This document shows positions 1 to 5,732 of a stretch of DNA of 7,194 nt, piece after piece. Within the stretch, counting starts at the first letter, position 1. Each line of letters opens with the position of its first letter. The translations under genes and the position numbers were made by a program. The notes beneath the pieces were generated by a model. That model was not told the origin of the DNA. It was given only the letters and a program-made list of their open reading frames with translations, and did no database searches. This DNA is from JAKALQ01 sp963978265. Lineage in GTDB: Bacteria; Actinomycetota; Actinomycetes; S36-B12; UBA5976. The DNA is taken from positions 1 through 7,194 of the forward strand of contig CAXBQV010000087.1 in assembly GCA_963978265.1 (NCBI GenBank), in the 5' to 3' direction.

Positions 1-112
1 GCAGCAGCGAGCGCACATGGCGAAGCACGGACAGACCGCCGACACCTGAATCAAAGATGCCAATCGGCGCATCGGCGCCGACAGAAGTGTTGTGGGTGCC
101 GGAGTCAGCCAA
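1..112 (-). CDS. murI: Glutamate racemase, N-terminal fragment (cut by window edge)
   Basis: Glutamate racemase interconverts L- and D-glutamate in the cytoplasm and supplies D-Glu for peptidoglycan stem peptides. Only the first 37 residues are in the window; the gene continues past position 1. After a short variable lead, residues 16-26 read PIGIFDSGVGG, the family's N-terminal signature; the Asp (residue 21) corresponds to one of the catalytic acid region residues. The frame is closed by a TAA just upstream of the proposed TTG start at 112-110, the only usable start codon before the motif, so I chose it. That start lies inside the last codons of the fumarase remnant (stop at 107-105), an 8-base overlap suggesting translational coupling. 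No convincing Shine-Dalgarno precedes it. The family assignment is firm from the motif; the exact start is less certain. Confidence 0.82.
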   Translation of the reverse strand, partial: MADSGTHNTSVGADAPIGIFDSGVGGLSVLRHVRSLL

Positions 113-506
113 CTTTTACCGGAATCTTGCCAATGGTGGCGGCGATCCGCTCCTGCCATTCTTTGGGGCCGGTGTTGTGCACCGAGGTACCGGTCGCGTC
201 CACCGCGACTGTAACGGGCATATCGGTGACATCGAATTCATAAATGGCTTCCATCCCCAGATCGGCAAAGCCAACGACCCTGGCGCCCTTGATCGCTTTT
301 GAGACGAGGTAGGCTGCCCCACCCACGGCCATCAGGTAGGCCGACTTGTGGTTTTTGATGGCCTCGATGGCCGCCGGGCCGCGCTCGGCCTTGCCGACCA
401 TCGCGACGAGGCCCGTCTGCGCGAGCATCATCTCGGTGAACTTGTCCATGCGCGTGGAGGTCGTCGGGCCCGCGGGGCCGATGACTTCGTCGCGCACCGC
501 GTCCAC
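105..506 (-). pseudogene. Class I fumarate hydratase, truncated C-terminal remnant
   Basis: This is the last 133 codons of a class I (Fe-S) fumarase, the TCA-cycle enzyme that hydrates fumarate to malate. The reading frame begins to match the family at VDAVRDEVIGPAGPTT and runs without a break through TRMDKFTEMML, the KAERGPAAIEAIKNHKSAYL stretch, GGAAYLVSKAIK, ADLGMEAIYEF and SVHNTGPKEW to a TGA. The Thr/Arg of GPTTSTRMD are active-site residues in the family. Full-length single-chain enzymes are about 500-550 residues. The whole N-terminal domain with the [4Fe-4S] cysteines and the first part of the C-terminal domain are missing, replaced by helicase coding sequence in another frame. The family normally has Gly-Pro just before VDxV; here the codons read Ala-Thr, marking the breakpoint. 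An ATG at 539-537 is in frame and could start a 144-residue product, but it has no good ribosome site. It cannot be an active fumarase on its own. Confidence 0.9.
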
Positions 507-1827
507 CGTCGCGACGCTCGCCACGTCCACCCCGGTCATCGCGTCGGCCGCCCTGGCTCTTGCCATGGCGCTTGCCGGTCTCGCCGAGATCCTCAACGGC
601 CTCTGCCGCCAGGCCCTCGCGTGTCTGCTCGGCAGCGGTGAGGCGGCCCTTCGCGCCCTTCGGAATGTTGAGTCCGGTGTAGACGTGATCCGAGCTCGAA
701 TACGTCTCGATCGGATCGTGGAACGCGAGGCCGAGCGTCTTGTTGATGAGATGCCAGCGGGTGAGGTCCGCCCAGTCGACAAGCGTGATCGCAGTGCCGC
801 TTGCGCCAGCACGACCGGTGCGGCCGACTCGGTGCAGGAAGGTCTTGTCGTCGTCGGGGCATTCGTAGTTGATGACGTGAGTGACGCCCTCGACATCGAT
901 GCCGCGTGCAGCGACATCGGTGGCGACGAGGATGTCGACCTTCCCGGACCGGAACGCCCGCAGTGCCTGTTCGCGAGCACCCTGCCCGAGGTCACCGTGC
1001 ACCGATGCGGCTGCGAATCCGCGCTCGGTGAGGTTGTCCGCGAGTTCCTGTGCTGCGCGCTTCGTGTGCGTGAAGATGATCGTGAGTCCACGACCTTCGG
1101 CCTGCATGATGCGTGCGACGAGCTCGGGCTTGTCCAGCTTGTGCGCCTGCCACACATGCATCTCGATGGTGTCGACCGTCGAGCCCTGGTCGTGCGGATC
1201 CGTTGCACGGATGTGTGTCGGGTTCGTCATGTAGCGGCGGGCCATGGCGACGATCGCACCCGGCATCGTCGCGCTGAACAGCATCGTCTGCCGTGACGCC
1301 GATGTGGCATTCACGAGCGTCTCGACGTCGGGGAGGAAGCCCATGTCGAGCATCTCGTCGGCTTCGTCGAGCACGAGCGTGCGCACCTTCGAGAGGTTGA
1401 GGTGCTTCTGCTTCATGAGGTCGATGAGTCGGCCGGGCGTTCCGACGACCACGTCGATGCCCTTCTTCAACGCATCGACCTGCGGTTCGTACGCACGACC
1501 GCCGTAGACTGAAAGCACGCGGATCCCTTTGCGCTTTCCGGCGATGTCGAGATCACTCGCGACCTGGATGCAGAGTTCGCGGGTCGGGACGACGACGAGT
1601 GCTTGCGGCACACCGGCGTTCTCGGGATCGATCCGCTGCAGCAGCGGGATGCCGAACCCGAGCGTCTTACCGGTGCCGGTCTTGGCCTGACCGATGAGGT
1701 CATTTCCCGCGAGTGCGAGCGGAAGTGTCTGCGCCTGGATGGGGAATGCGTGCGTGATGCCGTGGTGTTCGAGTGCCGCGCAGATGTCGGGATCGACGCC
1801 GAAGTCGCTGAAGAGTGGACCCTGCAA
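238..1827 (-). CDS. DEAD-box ATP-dependent RNA helicase with aberrant C-terminus
   Basis: This is an ATP-driven RNA-unwinding enzyme of the cytoplasm, of the RhlE-like kind involved in ribosome assembly or RNA turnover. All core motifs are present in order: Q motif around residues 27-36 (AFPIQAQTLP), Walker A AKTGTGKT 48-55, PTREL 81-85, TPGR 130-133, DEAD 154-157, SAT 185-187, motif IV IIFTHTK 250-256, VATDVAARGID 301-311 and HRVGRTGRAG 332-341. A linker to about residue 420 leads into a Gly/Arg-rich tail. The authentic sequence ends near residue 444 (position about 496). The remaining 85 or so residues to the stop at 238-240 are fumarase coding DNA read out of frame and should not be treated as helicase. 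The start is TTG at 1827-1825, two bases after the DUF3107 stop, without its own clear ribosome site, so it is probably translated by coupling. The catalytic core should be functional; the native tail is lost. It resembles mycobacterial rhlE in neighbourhood. Confidence 0.9.
   Translation of the reverse strand: MQGPLFSDFGVDPDICAALEHHGITHAFPIQAQTLPLALAGNDLIGQAKTGTGKTLGFGIPLLQRIDPENAGVPQALVVVPTRELCIQVASDLDIAGKRKGIRVLSVYGGRAYEPQVDALKKGIDVVVGTPGRLIDLMKQKHLNLSKVRTLVLDEADEMLDMGFLPDVETLVNATSASRQTMLFSATMPGAIVAMARRYMTNPTHIRATDPHDQGSTVDTIEMHVWQAHKLDKPELVARIMQAEGRGLTIIFTHTKRAAQELADNLTERGFAAASVHGDLGQGAREQALRAFRSGKVDILVATDVAARGIDVEGVTHVINYECPDDDKTFLHRVGRTGRAGASGTAITLVDWADLTRWHLINKTLGLAFHDPIETYSSSDHVYTGLNIPKGAKGRLTAAEQTREGLAAEAVEDLGETGKRHGKSQGGRRDDRGGRGERRDGGRGARRSHRPRGPDDLHAHGQVHRDDARADGPRRDGRQGRARPGGHRGHQKPQVGLPDGRGWGSLPRLKSDQGRQGRWLCRSGDGSHL
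496..506 (-). other. Helicase/fumarase breakpoint with short shared sequence
   Basis: On the minus strand this reads GTGGACGCGGT. In the helicase frame it is the continuation of the GGRG repeat. One base over, it is the Val-Asp-Ala-Val expected at this position of class I fumarase. It therefore fits both parents, as expected for a deletion at about 10-12 bases of microhomology. The two frames are offset by one base, so no in-frame fusion protein results. Confidence 0.75.
496..531 (-). repeat. Tandem 8-codon Gly/Arg repeat in helicase tail, second copy interrupted
   Basis: A 24-base unit (531-508) encodes GGRGERRD. A second copy starts at 507 and matches for 11 of 12 bases (GGRG), then departs completely at the next codon, where GAG (Glu) is expected but GCG is found. 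RGG-type repeats are usual RNA-binding tails of DEAD-box helicases. The departure point coincides with the start of fumarase sequence. Confidence 0.75.
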
Positions 1828-1829
1828 GA

Positions 1830-2045
1830 TCAGAACCCGACCCGTCGGCTCTCGGGCCCGGCGATCTCGACGTACGCGATATGTGCAGCAGGTACGAGTA
1901 CGACGCGGCCCTTGTCGTCGGCGAGCCGGAGCGTGGTGCCCTTGTTGAGCGCGGCGTCGACGGCCGACTGGACGTCGTCGAGCGATGAGACGGTGTCGAT
2001 CGTCACTTCACGCGGCGCGTGCAGGATGCCGATACGGATTTCCAT
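1830..2045 (-). CDS. DUF3107 family small protein (TB9.4-like)
   Basis: This 71-residue protein starts MEIRIGILHAPREV and ends HIAYVEIAGPESRRVGF. Both ends match the actinobacterial DUF3107 family, of which mycobacterial Rv3208A (TB9.4) is a member as I recall it. The biochemical role of the family is not established to my knowledge. It has no membrane segment or signal peptide and appears to be a compact soluble domain. The ATG at 2045 is chosen because GGAG lies four bases upstream and because residues before it do not resemble the family. It sits 14 bases after the TetR stop and 2 bases before the helicase start, so the three genes are very probably one transcript. The length is typical of the family. 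Confidence 0.88.
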   Translation of the reverse strand: MEIRIGILHAPREVTIDTVSSLDDVQSAVDAALNKGTTLRLADDKGRVVLVPAAHIAYVEIAGPESRRVGF

Positions 2046-2049
2046 GATG

Positions 2050-2053
2050 CTCC
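2050..2053 (-). promoter_or_regulatory. Ribosome binding site of the DUF3107 gene
   Basis: TTGGAGCATC precedes the ATG on the minus strand; the GGAG core is four bases from the start codon. It lies between the TetR stop codon and this start, and it fixes the start at 2045 rather than further upstream in the same open frame. Confidence 0.6.
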
Positions 2054-2059
2054 AATTGA

Positions 2060-2668
2060 TCAACGTGTGCGCGGGACACCGGAGATGCCACGCCACACGA
2101 GCCGATTCATCAACGCGACTGCATGCGAGATCGGGATGACTTTGCCTTCGCGCAGCCAGCGGCGCGCAGCAGTCTGCGCGTTGCCGATGATGCCGATGGC
2201 GAGCAGGGTCGCTTCGTCGTCGCTCAAACCGGTGTCGGAGGCGATAACTTTCGCGATGGCGACGGCGCATTCGTCCTCGATCGATTCGACGCGATCGCGA
2301 ACTGCGGGTTCATTGGTGAGGTCCGACTCGAACACCAGGCGGTATGCACCGTCGGGGTCGTTCACGAACTGGAAGTAGGCCCCGACAGTGGCTTCGACGC
2401 GGTCGTGGTTGTCGGTGGTCGACGCCAGGGCGGCCCGGACGGCCTCCACCAGCTGCTGCCCACTGATCTCGAGCAACGCGAGGTAGAGGTCGAGCTTCCC
2501 GGGGAAGTGCTGGTACAGAACTGGCTTCGAGACCCCGGCACGGTCGGCGATGTCGTCCATGGCGGCCGCGTGATAGCCCTGCTGCACGAAGACATATCGG
2601 GCGGCATCGATCAGCTGGGCCCGACGAGCCTCACGGGGCATGCGGGGTGCTGATCGGTCGAAACTCAC
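2060..2668 (-). CDS. TetR/AcrR-family transcriptional regulator
   Basis: A 202-residue one-component repressor-type regulator. The N-terminal helix (REARRAQLIDAARYVFVQQGY, split around residue 22) and the helix-turn-helix at about 37-57 (DDIADRAGVSKPVLYQHFPGK) are textbook TetR. The remaining 140 residues form the variable all-helical ligand/dimer domain, whose ligand cannot be read from sequence. I chose the GTG at 2668-2666 because a -10-like TAGGCT lies six bases upstream, fitting a leaderless message; an internal ATG at residue 10 is the alternative. It heads the TetR - DUF3107 - helicase cluster and is divergent from etfB. It resembles Rv3208 of Mycobacterium in both sequence style and neighbours, from memory. 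A candidate operator overlaps its own promoter, so autorepression is likely. Confidence 0.92.
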   Translation of the reverse strand: MSFDRSAPRMPREARRAQLIDAARYVFVQQGYHAAAMDDIADRAGVSKPVLYQHFPGKLDLYLALLEISGQQLVEAVRAALASTTDNHDRVEATVGAYFQFVNDPDGAYRLVFESDLTNEPAVRDRVESIEDECAVAIAKVIASDTGLSDDEATLLAIGIIGNAQTAARRWLREGKVIPISHAVALMNRLVWRGISGVPRTR

Positions 2669-2671
2669 CCT

Positions 2672-2694
2672 GTAAGCCTAGCGGCGGAGGTTAC
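2672..2694. promoter_or_regulatory. Candidate TetR operator (imperfect inverted repeat)
   Basis: GTAAGCCT, eight bases, then AGGTTAC form an inverted repeat that pairs except for one extra G in the left arm. It overlaps the -10-like hexamer of the tetR gene, the usual position for an autorepressing TetR protein. A related half-site, AGGCTTCAC, lies at 2765-2773 in the etfB promoter area. The assignment rests on position and symmetry only. Confidence 0.4.
2675..2680 (-). promoter_or_regulatory. -10-like element of tetR, probable leaderless start
   Basis: TAGGCT on the minus strand is followed by six bases and then the GTG start codon. This places the expected transcription start on the start codon itself. 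No convincing -35 box was seen, which is common in actinobacterial promoters. Confidence 0.4.
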
Positions 2695-2763
2695 TGGCGG
2701 GTCGTCCGGCGCACGAATCCGCCGAAACCCCGGGGGCCGACGGGTGGCGTTCCGGCCCCAACA

Positions 2764-2769
2764 TAGGCT
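2764..2769 (+). promoter_or_regulatory. -10-like element upstream of etfB
   Basis: TAGGCT, the same hexamer as on the opposite strand before tetR, would give a leader of roughly 20 bases that contains the etfB ribosome site. No clear -35 box is visible. The divergent region 2669-2795 holds nothing else I can support. Confidence 0.35.
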
Positions 2770-2784
2770 TCACCGCAGGACTTC

Positions 2785-2791
2785 AGGGGAG
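2785..2791 (+). promoter_or_regulatory. Ribosome binding site of etfB
   Basis: AGGGGAG lies four bases before the ATG at 2796. It is the strongest Shine-Dalgarno in the window and decides the start. Confidence 0.75.
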
Positions 2792-2795
2792 CGAT

Positions 2796-3557
2796 ATGAA
2801 GGTCGTCGTGCTGGTGAAGCATGTACCGGACGCCACTTCTCCGCGCGGATTCGACGCAGAAGTGATCAGCGATCGGGCGAAAGTCGACTGCATTCTTTCC
2901 GAACTCGACGAGTACGCGGTCGAGCAGGCCCTCCGGCTTGCCGAGCAGCATGAGGGCGTCGAGATCACGTATCTGACGATGGGGCCGGATGCTGCCGTCG
3001 ATGCGCTGCGGAAGGCGTTGAGCATGGGCGGCGACGCTGCGATCCATATCAATGATTCCGCGATCCGCGGTTCCGATGCGCTCGCGACGAGCGCCATCCT
3101 GGCCGCCGCGATCAGGAAGCTCGACTACGACCTCGTGATCACCGGCATGGCCTCCACCGACGGTTGGGTGGGTGTCGTACCGACGATGGTCGCGGAGCGG
3201 CTCGGCCTGCCGGCCGCAACACTCGCGGACGAACTCACACTCCACGGCACAACCGTCACCATCCGTCGGGACACGGACGACGACAGTCGCACGTACGTCA
3301 CGTCGCTTCCGTGCCTCGTTGCCGTGACCGACAAAACCGGCGAAGCGCGCTACCCGTCGTTCAAAGGCATCATGGCTGCCAAGAAGAAGACCGTCGAACA
3401 ATGGACGCTCGCCGATCTTGGTGTGGCCGCCGGCCATTCCGCCGTCGCCACCGCAGCATCGCTGCGGCCGGCGCGTGCAGCCGGCGTGAAGGTCGAGGAC
3501 GACGGCAGCGGTGCAATCAAACTCGCCGATTTCCTCACCGAGAGGAAGTTCGTCTGA
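2796..3557 (+). CDS. etfB: Electron transfer flavoprotein, beta subunit
   Basis: The beta subunit of the soluble FAD/AMP-containing heterodimer that takes electrons from acyl-CoA and other flavin dehydrogenases and passes them to the quinone pool through ETF:quinone oxidoreductase. The 253 residues match the family length. Visible landmarks are the N-terminal strand MKVVVLVKHVPD, DEYAVEQALRL (38-48), TMGP (61-64), the GxxSTDGWVGVVP loop (about 117-129, nucleotide-binding region) and the C-terminal signature RYPSFKGIMAAKKK (185-198). It is preceded by a strong ribosome site and a -10-like hexamer, and is divergent from tetR. Its TGA shares one base with the etfA ATG, so the two subunits are translationally coupled for stoichiometric production. 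Mycobacterial fixA (Rv3029c) is an orthologue type by family. No bifurcating-type partner genes are near, so a conventional beta-oxidation role is more likely. Confidence 0.95.
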   Translation: MKVVVLVKHVPDATSPRGFDAEVISDRAKVDCILSELDEYAVEQALRLAEQHEGVEITYLTMGPDAAVDALRKALSMGGDAAIHINDSAIRGSDALATSAILAAAIRKLDYDLVITGMASTDGWVGVVPTMVAERLGLPAATLADELTLHGTTVTIRRDTDDDSRTYVTSLPCLVAVTDKTGEARYPSFKGIMAAKKKTVEQWTLADLGVAAGHSAVATAASLRPARAAGVKVEDDGSGAIKLADFLTERKFV

Positions 3558-4504
3558 TGGCTGAAGTGCTGGTGCTTGTCGATCACCTTGCCGGCGATGT
3601 CCGGAAGAGCACGCTTGAGATGCTCACCATTGCCCGTCGCCTCGGAACGCCCAGCGCTGTCTTCTGCGGATCGCTCAGTGACGGTGCAAAGGCACGGCTC
3701 TCCGAGTTCGGTGCGCAGAAGATCTACGCCGTCGACGCGCCGGAATTCGACGAGTACCTCAACGTCGCTAAAGCGGATGTCGTGACCCAACTCGTGACGT
3801 CCGTTGAGCCGTCGTTCGTGTTGTTCGCCGGAGATGGCGAAAACCGGGAAGTCGCTGCACGCGTCGCGGTTCGCTGCAACGCGGGGCTCATCACCGATGC
3901 CACCGACGTCGACGCATCCGGTGTCGTGTCGAAGAACGTGTTCGCCGCCACCTACACCGTGCAGGCGAAGGCGGAGACCACCCCGGCACTCATCTGTATC
4001 AAGGGCAACGGTGTTGTGCCCGAACCGGCCGCAGCGACGGCCGAGGTAGTTGCGGTCACACCCACGTTCTCCGACCTGTCACGCGTCCCGAAGGTGACGA
4101 AGATCGAGCCCCGCGCGAAGTCCGGACGTCCCGAACTCACACAGGCCGACATCGTCGTTTCCGGTGGTCGTGGAACCGGTGGCGACTTCAGTGAGGTCGA
4201 GCAGTTGGCGGACGCACTCGGCGCAGCCGTCGGCGCATCCCGCGCCGCGGTGGATTCGGGCTGGTACCCGCACACGTTCCAGGTCGGACAGACCGGCAAG
4301 ACGGTGTCACCGCAGTTGTACGTCGCCAACGGCATTTCCGGTGCCATTCAGCACCGCGCCGGCATGCAGACGTCGAAGACCATCGTCGCGGTGAATACGG
4401 ATCCGGACGCACCGATATTCGACATCGCCGATTTCGGTGTGGTCGGTGACCTGCACAAGGTGCTACCGGCGCTCACCGACGAAGTGAAGCGCCGGAAGGG
4501 CTAG
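3557..4504 (+). CDS. etfA: Electron transfer flavoprotein, alpha subunit
   Basis: The FAD-binding subunit of electron transfer flavoprotein, 315 residues and normal in length. An N-terminal domain (MAEVLVLVDH onward) is followed by the conserved C-terminal FAD domain: VVSGGRG (200-206), LGAAVGASRAAVDSGW (221-236), QVGQTGKTVSP (242-252), SGAIQH (261-266), then TIVAVNTDPDAPIF and ADFGVVGDL. All positions usually contacting FAD appear intact. The ATG is fixed by the TGATG overlap with etfB, and the frame open further upstream (from 3164) is only a shadow of etfB. The TAG stop at 4502-4504 overlaps the stop of the convergent dehydrogenase gene. In some mycobacteria an iscS-type gene follows etfA; that is not the case here. 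Confidence 0.96.
   Translation: MAEVLVLVDHLAGDVRKSTLEMLTIARRLGTPSAVFCGSLSDGAKARLSEFGAQKIYAVDAPEFDEYLNVAKADVVTQLVTSVEPSFVLFAGDGENREVAARVAVRCNAGLITDATDVDASGVVSKNVFAATYTVQAKAETTPALICIKGNGVVPEPAAATAEVVAVTPTFSDLSRVPKVTKIEPRAKSGRPELTQADIVVSGGRGTGGDFSEVEQLADALGAAVGASRAAVDSGWYPHTFQVGQTGKTVSPQLYVANGISGAIQHRAGMQTSKTIVAVNTDPDAPIFDIADFGVVGDLHKVLPALTDEVKRRKG
4501..4504. other. Shared CTAG: overlapping stop codons of etfA and the dehydrogenase
   Basis: CTAG is its own complement. TAG ends etfA on the plus strand and TAG ends the dehydrogenase on the minus strand, giving a four-base tail-to-tail overlap. No terminator hairpin can sit between the genes, so the transcripts must overlap or end inside the opposite gene. 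Confidence 0.9.
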
Positions 4505-5667
4505 CGCGAGGTCAGCGCGTACGCGTTCTGGAAGGCCGTGAGGACTTCGTTGCGGCTCCATGGTTTCGGCGCCTGCGTGATGAAGAAGTCGTCGAGCGCG
4601 AGATCCGTCAGCGTTTCAAGCTCGTCCGCAGTTACGCCGACGTCGCGGAGTACCGGGAAGCCGAGATCCTTGAGGATCTGCCGGATGGCACGGACCGCCC
4701 GCGAACCGTCCTTGCTGCCGTCGTCGGGAACGCCGAGCGCATCTGCAACCCGTTCGAGTTGCTCGGGCACGACGGTGGCCTCCCGCTCAAGTGTTTCGGC
4801 AAGCACCAGGCCGATGGTGAGTCCGTGTGGAATGTGCTTCATGCCACCGATGGCCTGCCCAAGCGAATGCTCGGCTGTGCAATCGGCGATGTTCATGGTG
4901 AGGCCGGCCATCATCGAACCGGCAGCCATGTCCGAACGCGCATCCTTATCGGCGCCGTTCTTCGTGGCGTTCACCAATGAACGGCCCATGAAGCGGATCG
5001 CCTCAAGTGCGATGGCATCACCGATTGGCGTACGGCATTTCGCCACCATGCCCGCGATTGCCTGTGCCAGTGCGTCGATTCCGGTGTTCGCCGTCATCGA
5101 CGACGGCACGCTGTAGGTGAGTGCGGGATCGACGAGTGCGTACTGCGCGCGCAGCAGCCCGTTCGCGATGCCGGTCTTGGTGCCGGCCTGCAGATCGGAG
5201 ATGACGGCGCCGCCGGACACCTCGGAGCCGGTGCCGGCGCTGGTCGGCAGACAGATCAACGGGATGCTCGGCGCCGGGTACGAACGATCCGACGCGAGGA
5301 ACTCGCGGTAGGTGAAGCCGCGCTGTGCGCAGAGACGTGCTGCTTTGGCGGTATCCATGACCGACCCGCCGCCGATAGCGACGATCGCGCCGGCTCCGGA
5401 TGCGGTGAGAGCGGCAATCGCGTCATCGACCTGCTCGATGCTCGGTTCACCACCGGGTTTGTGGAACCACGTCACCGACGGGAACTCGGCCTTGACCTTC
5501 GCGACAACCTTCGCGACCTCGGGGTTGAACGATTCCGCTCCTTCGTCGAGCATGACGAACGCGTTCGTTGCACCTGCCTCCTTCAGGACCGCAGGGAGCG
5601 TGAGTGCGACGCCCTCACCGAAGCGGATCTTGACGGGAAGGTGGTTGCCGAAATCCGGGATGGCCAT
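4501..5667 (-). CDS. Iron-type (group III) alcohol dehydrogenase family protein
   Basis: A 388-residue NAD(P)-dependent oxidoreductase of the Fe-ADH superfamily; substrates in the family range from short alcohols to hydroxyacids, so the substrate is not called. The N-terminal nucleotide-binding domain shows AIVAIGGGSVMDTAKA (94-109) and LPTSAGTGSEVS (140-151); the C-terminal helical domain carries the metal site. Aligned on E. coli FucO spacing (D196, H200, H263, H277), this protein has D198, Q202, H267 and H281: three ligands are kept and one His is Gln. The second family His (FucO H267) is also Gln (Q271). The start ATG at 5667 has AGAGGA five bases upstream. The gene is divergent from the hydrolase gene and convergent with etfA. 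The protein is full length with no break, so the substitutions look like a subfamily feature or altered metal use rather than decay. Confidence 0.93.
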   Translation of the reverse strand: MAIPDFGNHLPVKIRFGEGVALTLPAVLKEAGATNAFVMLDEGAESFNPEVAKVVAKVKAEFPSVTWFHKPGGEPSIEQVDDAIAALTASGAGAIVAIGGGSVMDTAKAARLCAQRGFTYREFLASDRSYPAPSIPLICLPTSAGTGSEVSGGAVISDLQAGTKTGIANGLLRAQYALVDPALTYSVPSSMTANTGIDALAQAIAGMVAKCRTPIGDAIALEAIRFMGRSLVNATKNGADKDARSDMAAGSMMAGLTMNIADCTAEHSLGQAIGGMKHIPHGLTIGLVLAETLEREATVVPEQLERVADALGVPDDGSKDGSRAVRAIRQILKDLGFPVLRDVGVTADELETLTDLALDDFFITQAPKPWSRNEVLTAFQNAYALTSR

Positions 5668-5672
5668 GGTGT

Positions 5673-5678
5673 TCCTCT
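5673..5678 (-). promoter_or_regulatory. Ribosome binding site of the dehydrogenase gene
   Basis: AGAGGA on the minus strand is followed by five bases and the ATG at 5667. Confidence 0.65.
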
Positions 5679-5709
5679 GTGTGCATCGGCACGAATCTGC
5701 CGTTCCTTC

Positions 5710-5715
5710 ACTGTA
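5710..5715 (-). promoter_or_regulatory. Weak -10-like element for the dehydrogenase gene
   Basis: TACAGT on the minus strand would give a leader of about 35 bases including the ribosome site. No -35 box is evident, and the region 5668-5732 is short and AT-poor, so this is tentative. Confidence 0.25.
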
Positions 5716-5719
5716 GCGG

Positions 5720-5725
5720 TAATGT
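5720..5725 (+). promoter_or_regulatory. -10-like element of the hydrolase gene, probable leaderless start
   Basis: TAATGT lies seven bases before the ATG at 5733, and no Shine-Dalgarno is present. Transcription would begin at or next to the start codon. Confidence 0.4.
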
Positions 5726-5732
5726 CATCGGC

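Noticed and set aside
496..507. Programmed frameshift joining helicase and fumarase into one fusion protein
   Set aside because: The frames are one base apart, but there is no slippery sequence or stimulatory structure, and the fumarase part lacks its catalytic domain. A deletion or misassembly explains it better.
346..1296. Long open frame on the plus strand opposite the helicase
   Set aside because: It is antisense to a clear DEAD-box helicase with every motif intact; the translation has no recognisable domain. High GC content commonly leaves such frames open.
2691..3437. Open frame on the minus strand opposite etfB
   Set aside because: It is antisense to etfB, which has a strong ribosome site and full family match; the frame carries no recognisable motif.
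3164..3556. N-terminal extension of etfA of about 131 residues
   Set aside because: It is the shifted frame of etfB. The TGATG junction and family length place the etfA start at 3557.
4516..4525. CGCGTACGCG palindrome near the etfA/dehydrogenase junction
   Set aside because: It is coding sequence for the end of the dehydrogenase (Ala-Tyr-Ala); too short and without flanking features to call a terminator or binding site.
5679..5732. GTG start adding 18 residues to the hydrolase
   Set aside because: It abuts the dehydrogenase ribosome site, has no ribosome site of its own, and the added residues do not look like the family.
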